A stretch of 64,000 bases of DNA, taken from assembly GCF_000383415.1 (NCBI RefSeq), contig NZ_KB911256.1:62001-126000 (forward strand), read 5' to 3'. Shown here piece after piece: positions 35,413 to 44,770 of this stretch. A program made the translations under genes and the position numbers. Every line of letters starts with the position of its first letter. Positions within the stretch are counted from its first letter, which is position 1. Under the pieces are notes generated by a model, which searched no databases, was not told the DNA's origin, and saw nothing but the letters and a program-made list of their open reading frames with translations. This DNA is from Hyphomicrobium zavarzinii ATCC 27496. GTDB taxonomy: Bacteria > Pseudomonadota > Alphaproteobacteria > Rhizobiales > Hyphomicrobiaceae.

Positions 35413-35838
35413 TTAGCCGCCAGCGAGCGCGGCGCGTATCTTCTCCGCGTTCTGGGCCAGAACGGCGGGATCCTCCATCTTTCCCGAATGCGGTTTCATC
35501 GGCACGCCTGTGTGCCGCGGCACCACGTGAATGTGCAGGTGGAACACGCTCTGTCCGCCGGCCGCCTCGTTGTACTGGAAGATGCTGACGCCGTCGGCCG
35601 CGAATGCGCTTTTGACGGCGCGGGCCACCTTCTGCACCACCGGAAGCAGCTTGGCGAGCGAAGCGGGATCGGCATCGAGAATGTTGCGCGCGGCCGCCTT
35701 GGGCACCACGAGCGTGTGCCCCGGCGCCTGCGGCATCACATCCATGAAGACGAGCACGTCGTCGTCTTCCAGAACCTTGTGGGCCGGAATCTCCCCGCGC
35801 AGGATCTTGGCGAAGACGTTGTTGGTGTCGTAGGCCAT
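35413..35838 (-). CDS. HIT-family hydrolase
   Basis: A 141-residue histidine triad protein that would hydrolyse nucleotidyl phosphoramidates or related nucleotides. The HLHIHVVPR motif supplies His100, His102 and His104, and the N-terminal NNVFAKILRGEIPAHKV segment is typical. ATG 35838 has a GGGTGAG ribosome site; an in-frame extension to 35952 does not fit the family. It converges on the preceding exported-protein gene and lies 122 bp downstream of the GNAT gene on the same strand. Confidence 0.92.
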   Translation of the reverse strand: MAYDTNNVFAKILRGEIPAHKVLEDDDVLVFMDVMPQAPGHTLVVPKAAARNILDADPASLAKLLPVVQKVARAVKSAFAADGVSIFQYNEAAGGQSVFHLHIHVVPRHTGVPMKPHSGKMEDPAVLAQNAEKIRAALAGG

Positions 35839-35960
35839 CGTGCTCACCCCAATCTCAGGTCTGATGCTGCCTTCTATGAGCATCGCCTTTGCCATTCTGC
35901 AAGCCCTCACGAGCTTTGCCTTGATCTCATGCGGATGAAGCGGGTTCCCCACGGCGCGCC

Positions 35961-37115
35961 CTATTGTCCGTTGCCGTCCCGCTTGAATGGTCCGTGCTCG
36001 CGCAGAAGCTCGTTGACCTCGGCCACCTCGCTGCGCTCTTCCTCGAGATAGCGGGCCACCGCCGCCTCGAGGCGCGGATCGGCGAGCCAGTGGAGAGAGT
36101 ACGTCGTCTCGGGGAGATAGCCGCGCGCGAGCTTGTGCTCTCCTTGCGCGCCCGCTTCCACACGGGGAAGCCCGTGCGCGATCGCATAGTCGATGGCCTG
36201 ATAGTAGCAGAGCTCGAAATGCAGGAACGGATGGTGCTCGATCGCGCCCCAGTAGCGCCCGAACAGGCAGTCTCCGCCGATGAGGTTCAGCGCGCCCGCC
36301 ACCAGCTTCCCGTCACGCCGCGCGAACACGAGCAGACACCGATCCGCGAGGGCCGCACCGAGAAGTGAGAAGAAGGTGCGGTTGAGATACGGCCGTCCCC
36401 ACTTGCGCGATCCGGTATCCGTGTAGAACGCGAAGAACGCATCCCAATGGGCCTCCGTGATTTCCGCGCCGGTGACCGAGAAAATTTCGACGGCGGCCTG
36501 CGCGTCAGCCCTCTCCTTGCGGATCGCCTTGCGCTTGCGAGAGGCGAGCGTCTGAAGAAAATCGTCGAAGGTGCGATAGCCCGCGTTGTGCCAATGGAAC
36601 TGCTGGCCGGTGCGTCTCAGAAAGCCGCCCTCGCCGCCGAGCCGCGTCCATTCGCCTTCGGTCAGGAACGTCACGTGCACCGAGGATGCGCCGATGCGAT
36701 CTGCAACTTGAATGGCCGCACGGGCGAGCAGCAGTTCCGTCTCGGCCTCCTTTGCGCCAGGCCGCGCGAGAAAGCGGCGCCCCGGAACCGGCGTGAATGG
36801 CACGGCGCCCTGCAGCTTCGGATAATACTGTCCTCCCGCGCGGTGCAGCGCGTCGGCCCAGGCGTGGTCGAACACGTACTCGCCCTGGCTGTGCGTCTTG
36901 GCATAGAGCGGCATCACGCCGGAAATTGCGTCTCCCGGGCCTTCGAGCACGAGGTGATGGGGATGCCATCCGCTTCGCTCGCCGACGGTCCCGGCCGCCT
37001 CGAGCGCGCCGAGAAACGCGTGCGAGAGAAACGGATTGTACGTCGCCGCATCCGGGTTAGCGCAAGCGTCCCACGCATCGGCCGCGATGTCGCGGATGCG
37101 CGGCACGACTTTCAC
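35961..37115 (-). CDS. GNAT-family N-acetyltransferase (FemAB-like)
   Basis: A 384-residue member of the DUF482 / COG3146 'peptidoglycan biosynthesis/recognition' family, with two GNAT-like halves and typical segments NPFLSHAFLGALEAAG and HNAGYRTFDDFL. The acyl donor and acceptor are unknown; a role in amino-acid or peptidoglycan metabolism is plausible. The start is GTG 37115. It lies between HIT and trmFO on the same strand. Confidence 0.85.
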   Translation of the reverse strand: MKVVPRIRDIAADAWDACANPDAATYNPFLSHAFLGALEAAGTVGERSGWHPHHLVLEGPGDAISGVMPLYAKTHSQGEYVFDHAWADALHRAGGQYYPKLQGAVPFTPVPGRRFLARPGAKEAETELLLARAAIQVADRIGASSVHVTFLTEGEWTRLGGEGGFLRRTGQQFHWHNAGYRTFDDFLQTLASRKRKAIRKERADAQAAVEIFSVTGAEITEAHWDAFFAFYTDTGSRKWGRPYLNRTFFSLLGAALADRCLLVFARRDGKLVAGALNLIGGDCLFGRYWGAIEHHPFLHFELCYYQAIDYAIAHGLPRVEAGAQGEHKLARGYLPETTYSLHWLADPRLEAAVARYLEEERSEVAEVNELLREHGPFKRDGNGQ

Positions 37116-37166
37116 GAGTCTCTGCTCCGCGTCGCCCAGCGTCCTGCTCCTATCGAGGCTCGAAAC

Positions 37167-38579
37167 CTAAGCGTCCACCCGCGCGCGTTCGGCAAGCCAG
37201 CCTTCCAGCTCTCTCAGCGCACGCCGGGACATGATGCGCTTTTTCTCTGCCCCGCGCTCCTTGCCTTTGAGCCGACGTCCGTCCGCCCCCGACGTCGGCG
37301 CGTCGTCGAGCGGAGGCAGCAGCCCGTAGTTTATGTTCATAGGCTGGAACGACGGCGCGGAGGCGCCGGCATCGAGAAGATGCCCGCCTGTGATGTGGGC
37401 GATCAGCGCACCGAGCGCCGTCGTGGGCGGAGGCGGAGAGAGAGGCTCGCCCTTCCGCTCCCAAGCCGCGAAACGTCCGGCGAGCAAGCCGATCGCCGCG
37501 CTTTCCACGTAGCCCTCGACCCCGGTGATCTGACCGGCAAAGCGAAGCCGCGGCTCGGCCTTGAGCCGGAGAGAGCTGTCGAGCAGCTTCGGCGAGTTGA
37601 GGAACGTGTTGCGGTGAAGGCCGCCCAAGCGCGCGAACTCCGCGTCTCCGAGCCCCGGGATCATGCGAAACACGCGCACCTGCTCCGCGTGCTTGAGCTT
37701 GGTCTGGAAGCCCACCATGTTCCAGAGCGTGCCGAGCGCGTTGTCCTGCCGAAGCTGCACCACGGCGTAGGGCCGCCGCCCCGTGCGGGGATCACTGAGA
37801 CCCACGGGCTTCATGGGCCCGAAACGCAGAGTCTCGCGGCCTCGTTCCGCCATCACCTCGACCGGAAGGCATCCGTCGAAATAGGGAGTTGATGCTTCCC
37901 AGTCCTTGAAAGTGGTCTTCTCGCCCGCGAGCAGAGCGTCGATGAAAGCTTCGTACTCGTCTTTCGACATCGGGCAGTTGAGGTAGTCAGCCCCGGTTCC
38001 GGCGGGTCCCGCCTTGTCGTAGCGCGATTGCTTCCAGGCGATCGTCTGGTCGATGCTCTCGAGATGCACCACGGGAGCGATGGCGTCGAAGAAGGCAAGC
38101 TCGGTTTCGCCCGTGAGCGTCTTCACCGCCTCGCTCAGCGCGGGAGATGTGAGCGGCCCGGTCGCGACGATCACGCTGTCCCAGTCTGCTGGCGGCAGTC
38201 CGGCCACTTCGCCGCGCTCAATCGTGACCAGCGGATGCTGGGAGAGCCGTGCCGTCACCTCGGCCGAAAAGCCGTCGCGATCCACCGCCAGCGCGCCGCC
38301 GGCCGGCAGCTTGTGCCGGTCTCCCGCCGCCAGGATGAGCGAGCCCGCGCGGCGCATTTCCTCGTGCAGCAGGCCGACTGCGTTGTTTTCCCAGTCGTCG
38401 GACCGGAAGGAGTTGGAGCAGACCAGCTCCGCGAGGCCTTCCGTCTTGTGGGCATCCGTCATGCGCTCCGGGCGCATTTCGTGGAGAACGGCCGGGACGC
38501 CCTGGGATGCGATTTGCCAAGCCGCTTCCGAGCCCGCGAGGCCGCCGCCGATTACGTGAATGGGTGTGTGTTCTGTCAT
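37167..38579 (-). CDS. trmFO: Folate/FAD-dependent tRNA (uracil-54) methyltransferase TrmFO
   Basis: A 470-residue flavoprotein that makes ribothymidine at tRNA position 54 using methylene-tetrahydrofolate and FADH2. The N-terminal [11 protein letters not shown] binds [15 protein letters not shown] is family-specific, and the ELSPGLFNxGQ-like C-terminus is present as [16 protein letters not shown]. Length is normal. It is coupled to the GNAT gene by a 51-bp spacer. Divergent from the receiver gene. Confidence 0.96.
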   Translation of the reverse strand: MTEHTPIHVIGGGLAGSEAAWQIASQGVPAVLHEMRPERMTDAHKTEGLAELVCSNSFRSDDWENNAVGLLHEEMRRAGSLILAAGDRHKLPAGGALAVDRDGFSAEVTARLSQHPLVTIERGEVAGLPPADWDSVIVATGPLTSPALSEAVKTLTGETELAFFDAIAPVVHLESIDQTIAWKQSRYDKAGPAGTGADYLNCPMSKDEYEAFIDALLAGEKTTFKDWEASTPYFDGCLPVEVMAERGRETLRFGPMKPVGLSDPRTGRRPYAVVQLRQDNALGTLWNMVGFQTKLKHAEQVRVFRMIPGLGDAEFARLGGLHRNTFLNSPKLLDSSLRLKAEPRLRFAGQITGVEGYVESAAIGLLAGRFAAWERKGEPLSPPPPTTALGALIAHITGGHLLDAGASAPSFQPMNINYGLLPPLDDAPTSGADGRRLKGKERGAEKKRIMSRRALRELEGWLAERARVDA

Positions 38580-38718
38580 GGCGCCGAGCCTATCACAACC
38601 TTAACGGCCGTTCGTCAAGCTGCCTCTTTGCCGGTCCGCCAGCCTGGAATGGACATATGGGTATTTCTGGCGCATAAAAATTCACGGAACATGCTCACTA
38701 GGAGCCTTAATATCGGCC

Positions 38719-39123
38719 ATGTCCATCATCCCGAAACCTGACAGCATCACGTGTAGCAGGGCCGAAGTGGACGTGCTGGTCGTCGAGGATTCCTGGAACG
38801 TCGCCCAATCCTTGAAGGGCATCGTGGAAAAGGCTGGCGCCCGGGTTGTGGGACCGGTGCCCTCGGTAGCCGAAGCCCTCAAGGTCATAGATGACCAGCC
38901 TGTGTCCCTCGTGCTCGTCGACATGAACCTCAGGGACGGTTTCGCGGATCCGCTGGTGGATGTGCTGATCGAGCGGGGCATCGCCTACGCCATCATAACC
39001 GCCTACGAAGCGCTGCCCTCGAATGCCGATCGCGAGGCGCTTGCCCGCATGAGCAAGCCGCTCGATCACGATCGCATCGCGGAGTTCATTCGCGACTTCA
39101 GCGCCAGTCAGGCGAACGCCTGA
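38719..39123 (+). CDS. Single-domain response regulator
   Basis: A 134-residue receiver with VLVVEDSW acidic pocket, phospho-acceptor Asp in LVLVDMNL (about 74), and the Lys in MSKPLD. There is no output domain. It faces the HWE kinase gene end to end with 12 bp between stops, so it is probably the kinase partner and signals through another protein or acts as a phosphate sink. Such lone receivers are common with HWE kinases in Alphaproteobacteria. Confidence 0.85.
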   Translation: MSIIPKPDSITCSRAEVDVLVVEDSWNVAQSLKGIVEKAGARVVGPVPSVAEALKVIDDQPVSLVLVDMNLRDGFADPLVDVLIERGIAYAIITAYEALPSNADREALARMSKPLDHDRIAEFIRDFSASQANA

Positions 39124-39135
39124 GCGCCACCCCCG

Positions 39136-40725
39136 TCATGTGAGCGTCAGGTCGGCAGGCGCGAGTGGCAGCCAGATGGTGCAATTTGCGCCATGCTCCG
39201 GAAACGTCAGTGTCACCATCGCATCCGCCTCATACTTCAAGAGATCGCGGATGGTGCTCGTGCCGAACCCTTCCGGCCCGATCTCGCCCGTGAGCGGAAG
39301 ACCACGCTCCTGCCACTCGATCACGAGAATTTTTGTGTCCGGCAGCTCTGTGCTCTCGATGTGCCAGGTGACGAAAACCCGGCCCTCCGGCCGTGACAGC
39401 GCGCCATGCTTGACCGCGTTGGTCGAAAGCTCGTGCAACACGAGGCTTAGGGATTGCGCAAGCGCCGGCCGCAACAGAATGCGCGGGCCGGTGAGCGCGT
39501 CGGCGCTTGCGTCCTGGAACGGCGCAAGCTCGGTTTGAACGAGCTCCGCAAGCTCGAGCCCGTGCCACTTCTCCCGGCTCAGCATCGAATGCGTGCGCGC
39601 CATGGAGCGGATGCGCCCGCCGAGCGCCAGGTAGAAATCCTCGACCGAGGATGCGTTCTCGCGCGAGCGGTCCACCACGGCCTGCACGAGCGTCAGCCCA
39701 TTCTTGACGCGGTGATCGAGCTCGCGGACGAGCAGTTTTCGCCGCTCCTCGCCCGCGCTTCGTTCCGCGATCAGCGCCGAAAGCGAAAGCGAGCAGGCGA
39801 CCATCGACACGATGGTGATCTGCGACCACATGATGTCGACGTCCGTGATGTCGCCCCGCTGCGCGACGACGCAGGCCACCAGGATGAACGCAACGAGCGA
39901 AGCTCCGATCGGCGAATAGGTGAGCGGCTGGCGGATGGCGAGCAGCAGCAACGGCGGAAACAGGATGGCGACCGGAATGCGCAGCTCCGCGCCGTGCTGC
40001 CCGATTGCGCCCGGATAGAGCGCCGTCGCCGTAGCGGAGACGAGGCCGATCAGAAGCAGGCCCTCGATATGATCGCGCACCGGGATCTCGCGAGAGGCGA
40101 GCGTGCGCAACCCTAGAATCATCGGCGTGATGGCGATAACGCCGATCAGGTCTGAGCGGAACCAGAGATGCCAGTGCGTGAGAAGCGGGCCTTTGGCCTC
40201 GCCGAGTATCTTGATCGTCACGGCCCCGATGGCCGCGCCGAGCGCTGTTCCCACGGTCGCGGCGACGAAAATGCCGAACACCCGGCGCAGGCTGTCGAAG
40301 CGCAGGTCCGTGCCGAGAAACCGTTCGGCAAGCCACGCCACCGTCAGGCACTCGACCACGTTCGCGAAAGCGAACAGGGGCGCCAATGCATAGATCCGCC
40401 CGGCGGCCATGTTCGCCGCCATCGTTGCGATGGCCACGCCGGTTGCGACCGGCACGAAGCTCGCCCGCCCGAAGACGAGCAGTGCACCCACCGCGATGCC
40501 CGAGGCAGGCCAGAACACGGCGACCCCGCTCGGATGGGCGAGCAATGCGAGCCCATAGCGCGCGGCGAAATAGTAGGAGGCCGTCATCAGCGTTGCGGCG
40601 AGAACGCCTATCCCCACACGCTCTAGGCTTACCGCGCCGCCCGCGCCTCGCTCGGCCTCGCCCCGCTTCTCCTGCCCGGCGGAGGTCGCAGACTCGCTCC
40701 TCAGGAAGAGCGGCGCGCGTGTCAT
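39136..40725 (-). CDS. MASE1-domain HWE-type sensor histidine kinase
   Basis: A 529-residue inner-membrane kinase. The N-terminal 300 residues hold a MASE1-type sensor of about eight to nine helices, then a linker and a HWE kinase core. The phosphorylated His is His338 in ELDHRVKNG, with the family Trp-x-Glu in IEWQERG and an N-box LVLHELSTNAVKHG. ATG 40725 overlaps by 4 bp the stop of the exported protein gene, so the two are translationally coupled. No input ligand is evident. Confidence 0.9.
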   Translation of the reverse strand: MTRAPLFLRSESATSAGQEKRGEAERGAGGAVSLERVGIGVLAATLMTASYYFAARYGLALLAHPSGVAVFWPASGIAVGALLVFGRASFVPVATGVAIATMAANMAAGRIYALAPLFAFANVVECLTVAWLAERFLGTDLRFDSLRRVFGIFVAATVGTALGAAIGAVTIKILGEAKGPLLTHWHLWFRSDLIGVIAITPMILGLRTLASREIPVRDHIEGLLLIGLVSATATALYPGAIGQHGAELRIPVAILFPPLLLLAIRQPLTYSPIGASLVAFILVACVVAQRGDITDVDIMWSQITIVSMVACSLSLSALIAERSAGEERRKLLVRELDHRVKNGLTLVQAVVDRSRENASSVEDFYLALGGRIRSMARTHSMLSREKWHGLELAELVQTELAPFQDASADALTGPRILLRPALAQSLSLVLHELSTNAVKHGALSRPEGRVFVTWHIESTELPDTKILVIEWQERGLPLTGEIGPEGFGTSTIRDLLKYEADAMVTLTFPEHGANCTIWLPLAPADLTLT

Positions 40726-41471
40726 GACGCGCACTGTCCGCTCGCGTCGAGATCGGCCTTTACCGCGTCGAAGGAGTCGAACTCGCCGACGGGCGCGATC
40801 TCCTTTGCGCCGCTCGCATCGAACAGCCAATACCAATCGAAGCTGCCCCCGAAACGGAGATAGCGGTGCTGCTGGGCGACAATGGAATCCTTGAGGTCGG
40901 AAGTGCACCACGAGAGGATCGCGAAATCGTTCGCCGGCATCACATAGCGCGCGGTTCGCGATTTGAGGGTGAATGCATGGAGCGCCGAGGAGGTGGCCCA
41001 GGCAGGCGAGAGGAAAAAAAGCGTCTCGCCGTCGGCGGAGAATTGCTTGTTCTGAAACGCGCACAGAGCCTGGCTGGGTTCGGATCCCGCGTGCCCTCGG
41101 ATCAGCAACTCGTCACCGGCGCCGTCGATGCGAACGCGCCGCAACTCGTCCGGTGCGCTGAGCGCGGTGCAGTCGCCGCTATCGTCCTCGTCGGGGCTTT
41201 TGGAAGCTGGCTTTGCCGAGCGCGTATAGATCACCCATTGCTGATCGGGCGAGATGACGGCCTCGCTGTCGCGCTGCTGGCTGGTGAGCGTTTTGCGGTT
41301 GTTGCCCGTGAACAGCACGACGTTGCCGTTCTCCACGGCGACGCGTAGCCGGGCTCCGGCCACGGCGTCAGACGTAAAACAGCCGATCGCAACAAGAGCC
41401 GCGATCGGCGCGAGCAGCACCCCGGCTGCCATGGTTTGAGCGCGTGAGGCGCAGACGCACATGATCTTCAT
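40722..41471 (-). CDS. Exported TolB-like protein coupled to the MASE1 kinase
   Basis: A 249-residue protein with a signal peptide (hydrophobic about 14-31) and a WD40/TolB-like beta-propeller body inferred from repeating beta segments (SADGETLFFL, AVISPDQQWVIYTRS). Eight cysteines. The stop codon overlaps the kinase start by 4 bp, implying a shared role such as a periplasmic sensor or partner of the MASE1 domain. The fold is inferred from the sequence pattern only. Confidence 0.72.
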   Translation of the reverse strand: MKIMCVCASRAQTMAAGVLLAPIAALVAIGCFTSDAVAGARLRVAVENGNVVLFTGNNRKTLTSQQRDSEAVISPDQQWVIYTRSAKPASKSPDEDDSGDCTALSAPDELRRVRIDGAGDELLIRGHAGSEPSQALCAFQNKQFSADGETLFFLSPAWATSSALHAFTLKSRTARYVMPANDFAILSWCTSDLKDSIVAQQHRYLRFGGSFDWYWLFDASGAKEIAPVGEFDSFDAVKADLDASGQCAS

Positions 41472-41534
41472 CCGAGCTCGAAACAGGCCCTCTCGCGACG
41501 TGGCCGCGTGTGGGGGCGCCCCGCACGGCGACGC

Positions 41535-42548
41535 TCAGTGATACCCCTCGCCGGCTCTCACCTTGCCGCGGAACGTCCAGTAGACGAACACGGTATAAGC
41601 CAGGATCACGGGCAGCAGGATGAGAACTCCGATCAGCATGAACAACTGCGACGACGGGTGGGCGGCCGCCTGCCAGACGTCCACGTTGGGTGGCACGATG
41701 TAAGGTAAATTCGAGACCGCGAGGCCGATGAACCCGAGCAGGAACAGCGCGATGGTCGAGACGAAGGGAGCCGTGTCGCGCCCGGCATGAAGCGCCGACC
41801 AGCACGACCACGCCGCATACGCCGTCAAGAGCGGCACGGGAGCTAGAATCAGGAAGTTCGGCAGCGTGAACCAGCGCTCGAAGATGCGCGGCACCGCGAA
41901 CGGAGTCCAAAGGCTCACGATCACGAGAGCAAGCAGCACCAAGGGAAGAATGCGCTTCGCTTGCTCGCGCGCTTGCGTCTGAACCTCGCCGTCTGTTTTC
42001 ATGACGAGCCAGGTCGCGCCGAGAAGGGCATAGCCCGCCACCACGGCAACGCCGGTGAGCAGCGAAAACGGAGAAAGCCAATCGAATGTCCCGCCCGCGA
42101 ATACGCCGTCGCGCACCGTGGGCCCTTCGAGCAGCGCGCCGAGAATGATGCCCTGCATGAACGAGGCGACGATCGAGCCCCCCGCGAACGCAAGATCCCA
42201 GATCTGGTGGTGAGGCTTGGCGACCCAGCGGAACTCGAACGCCACGCCGCGGAACACCAGCGCCAGAAGCATGATGATCACCGGCAGGTAGACCGCTGGC
42301 ATGATGATCGAATAGGCCAGCGGAAAGGCCACCAGAAGCCCGCCGCCTCCCAGCACCAGCCACGTTTCGTTGCCGTCCCAGAACGGCGCGACCGAGTTCA
42401 TCATCTGATCCCGGTCCGCTTCCTCCGGGCTCGCCGGGAACAGGATGCCGATCCCGAGGTCGAAGCCATCCAGCACCACGTAGAGCGCCACCGCGACGCC
42501 GAGAATGGCGACCCAGATGAGCGGGAGCCAATAGGACGTGTCTTCCAT
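41535..42548 (-). CDS. cydB: Cytochrome bd-type quinol oxidase subunit II (CIO type)
   Basis: A 337-residue membrane protein of about eight helices. The opening segments LGVAVALYVVLDGFDLGIGIL and the PFWDGNETWLV motif are typical of CydB/CioB. With subunit I it forms a quinol oxidase that reduces O2 to water; the cyanide-insensitive type uses no copper. It is 4 bp downstream of subunit I, so the two are coupled. Confidence 0.94.
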   Translation of the reverse strand: MEDTSYWLPLIWVAILGVAVALYVVLDGFDLGIGILFPASPEEADRDQMMNSVAPFWDGNETWLVLGGGGLLVAFPLAYSIIMPAVYLPVIIMLLALVFRGVAFEFRWVAKPHHQIWDLAFAGGSIVASFMQGIILGALLEGPTVRDGVFAGGTFDWLSPFSLLTGVAVVAGYALLGATWLVMKTDGEVQTQAREQAKRILPLVLLALVIVSLWTPFAVPRIFERWFTLPNFLILAPVPLLTAYAAWSCWSALHAGRDTAPFVSTIALFLLGFIGLAVSNLPYIVPPNVDVWQAAAHPSSQLFMLIGVLILLPVILAYTVFVYWTFRGKVRAGEGYH

Positions 42549-42552
42549 GGGC

Positions 42553-43950
42553 TCACCTCGTCCCTTCGATGGCTTCGTGGGCTGCTTCCTCGGCCGCCGA
42601 CAGCGGTCGTGACGGCACGCCCTCTGGCGGCTTGACGGAGGCGCCCGCAGGTCCCTTCTCGATCAGCCGGTTGATGTAGTAGATGCCCATCGAGAAGACG
42701 ACCGAGTAGATCAGTACGAACAGCACCAGCGTGGTCAGCACGGCCCCGGCGGAAACGGGTGAGGCTGCCTCCGCCGTGCGCACGATGCCGGTGGCGAGCC
42801 AAGGCTGCCTCCCCGTCTCGGTCACCCACCATCCGGCGAGAATGGCGATGAAGCCGGCAGGCCAGGAGATCGAAAGCGGCCATAGGAACCACCGTGTGTG
42901 GAACAGCGCGCCGCGCCACCACAGGAATGCGCCGATCGCGCCCGCGGCTATCATGAGTAGGCCGAGACCCACCATGATGCGGAACGCGAAGAACACGGGC
43001 TTCACTGGCGGCCTGTCCTCAGGCGCGAAGTCCTTGAGGCCCTTGAACAGGCCCTCCCACTCGTGGGTGATGATGAGGCTCGCGATGTTGGGCAGTGCGA
43101 TCTCGAAATGGTTCTTCTCCTCCGTCTCGGAGGGGATGGCGAACAGCACCAGATCGGCTGGCTTGCTGCCGTCCCAATGAGCCTCCATCGCCGCGACCTT
43201 CGCCGGCTGATGCTTCGCCGTATTGAGGCCGTGCATGTCGCCGATGACGAGCTGGAGCGGAGCGAGCAGCGCCACCATGCCGATGCCCATTCGCAGCATC
43301 GTCTTGGATTCTTCGATGAAGCGTCCGGCCAGCAGATAGCGCGCGCCCACCGCCGCCACCACGAGCGATGTTGTGAGATAGGCCGCCGTGAACATGTGCG
43401 AGAAGCGGTAGGGGAAGCTCGGGTTGAAGATGATCTCGAACCAGCTCACCGGATAGGCGATGCCCGCGCGCACCTCGTGTCCGGCCGGAGTCTGCATCCA
43501 GCTGTTGGCCGCCAGGATCCAGAACGCCGACAGCGACGTGCCGATCGCGACCAGAACCGCCGCAGTCACGTGAAGATTGGGCGAGACCCGGTTCCAGCCG
43601 AAGAGCATGATGCCGAGGAAGGAGGCCTCGAGGAAGAAGGCGGTGAGCACCTCGTAGCCGAGCAGCGGCCCGAGCACGTTGCCCACGATCCGCGAGAAGC
43701 CGCTCCAGTTGGTGCCGAACTCGTAGGAGAGCACGATGCCGGACACGACGCCCATCGCGAAGCTCACGGCGAAGATCTTCGTCCAGAAGCGGGCAAGCCT
43801 GTGCAGGTGCTCCCGCCCGGTCATGCGCCAGCGCACGAGCAGCGTCGCGATGAAAGCCGCGAGCCCAATCGTGAAGCTCGGGAAGATGATGTGGAACGAG
43901 ACAGTAAATGCGAACTGAATACGCGCCAGAAAGGTTGCGTCGAGATCCAT
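42553..43950 (-). CDS. cydA: Cytochrome bd-type quinol oxidase subunit I (CIO type)
   Basis: A 465-residue membrane protein with about nine helices. It has the family segments ARIQFAFTVSFHIIFPSFTIG (haem ligand His) and GYEVLTAFFLEASFLGI. The periplasmic Q-loop is short, as in cyanide-insensitive CioA rather than the long-loop CydA. Start ATG 43950. It is followed by cydB. A cydX-type small subunit is not seen after cydB. Confidence 0.94.
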   Translation of the reverse strand: MDLDATFLARIQFAFTVSFHIIFPSFTIGLAAFIATLLVRWRMTGREHLHRLARFWTKIFAVSFAMGVVSGIVLSYEFGTNWSGFSRIVGNVLGPLLGYEVLTAFFLEASFLGIMLFGWNRVSPNLHVTAAVLVAIGTSLSAFWILAANSWMQTPAGHEVRAGIAYPVSWFEIIFNPSFPYRFSHMFTAAYLTTSLVVAAVGARYLLAGRFIEESKTMLRMGIGMVALLAPLQLVIGDMHGLNTAKHQPAKVAAMEAHWDGSKPADLVLFAIPSETEEKNHFEIALPNIASLIITHEWEGLFKGLKDFAPEDRPPVKPVFFAFRIMVGLGLLMIAAGAIGAFLWWRGALFHTRWFLWPLSISWPAGFIAILAGWWVTETGRQPWLATGIVRTAEAASPVSAGAVLTTLVLFVLIYSVVFSMGIYYINRLIEKGPAGASVKPPEGVPSRPLSAAEEAAHEAIEGTR

Positions 43951-44144
43951 GGACCGCCATCTCGATAAGGGTTGAGCGCGAAAAGCGAGCGCCGGGACAC
44001 CCGGACGTCCGCAGCATACTGGCGTGCGTCGGCCGTGCCGTCGAGCCCCCCGTTGGACGCAGGCAAAGGGGAGCGTTCCTGGCTTGATGGCGGAAAGCGT
44101 GCTAAGAGGGCCGCTCGTGTTTTTCAGGAGCACGGAGGACGCAC

Positions 44145-44360
44145 ATGGACACGAAGGTCATTGTTGCCATCGCCGCGGCCATTGCGCTGGCGGTGATCGC
44201 CTACACCGCTTTCACGCCGCAGCCCGCGACAGGTCCCGCCACGCCACCCGAAGCAACCGCACCCGCTCCTGCGCCGGCACCAGCGCCGTCCGCAGCTCCC
44301 ACCCCCGCGCCAGAGCCGGCCCCGGCTCCCGAGACACCTCCTCCTGCTGCGCCGCAATAA
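44145..44360 (+). CDS. Small membrane-anchored Pro/Ala-rich protein
   Basis: A 71-residue protein: one N-terminal membrane helix (about 5-24) and a disordered tail of Ala-Pro and Glu-Pro repeats. The start ATG 44145 has a GGAGG ribosome site. The tail is probably periplasmic and could act as a spacer or adaptor. No family is recognised beyond low complexity. Confidence 0.65.
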   Translation: MDTKVIVAIAAAIALAVIAYTAFTPQPATGPATPPEATAPAPAPAPAPSAAPTPAPEPAPAPETPPPAAPQ

Positions 44361-44770
44361 CCTGGCGGCGACCCTGCCTGTGAGGTTGAGAAATGCCCCT
44401 GGAGGCGAGAGAAGCTTTCCGGAGATTTCTGTGTGCGCCGCGTTTGGCGTTTCTCAACCTTAACGCCGCATGTCCCATAAGCGCGGCGAGGCTCGCGCGC
44501 TGATCCCGGCGCGTGGGCACGTCACGCTTGTGACATAATAATTTCGCGATGACTCATTGCTCTCGGTAGAGATCAACGGACGGCGAGCCGCCGGAGATCG
44601 TGATCGCGGCCGGAAGCCGGAAAAGCACGAAGCGGCGCAAGGTTTTGTCGCTCCGTGTTCCCCACGTGACTGCCTGCGCCTGCCCAAGTCGCTTTTTTCA
44701 CCGGACCCATGCCCGCGCGAACGCCCCGTCCGCGACCGGATCTCACCTAAACGGAACATCAGGACCCCCC
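44361..44770. other. Intergenic stretch
   Basis: About 410 bp between the small Pro-rich gene and the DUF2157 gene. No convincing gene or RNA is seen. It should contain the promoter of the DUF2157/GDYXXLXY operon. Confidence 0.4.
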
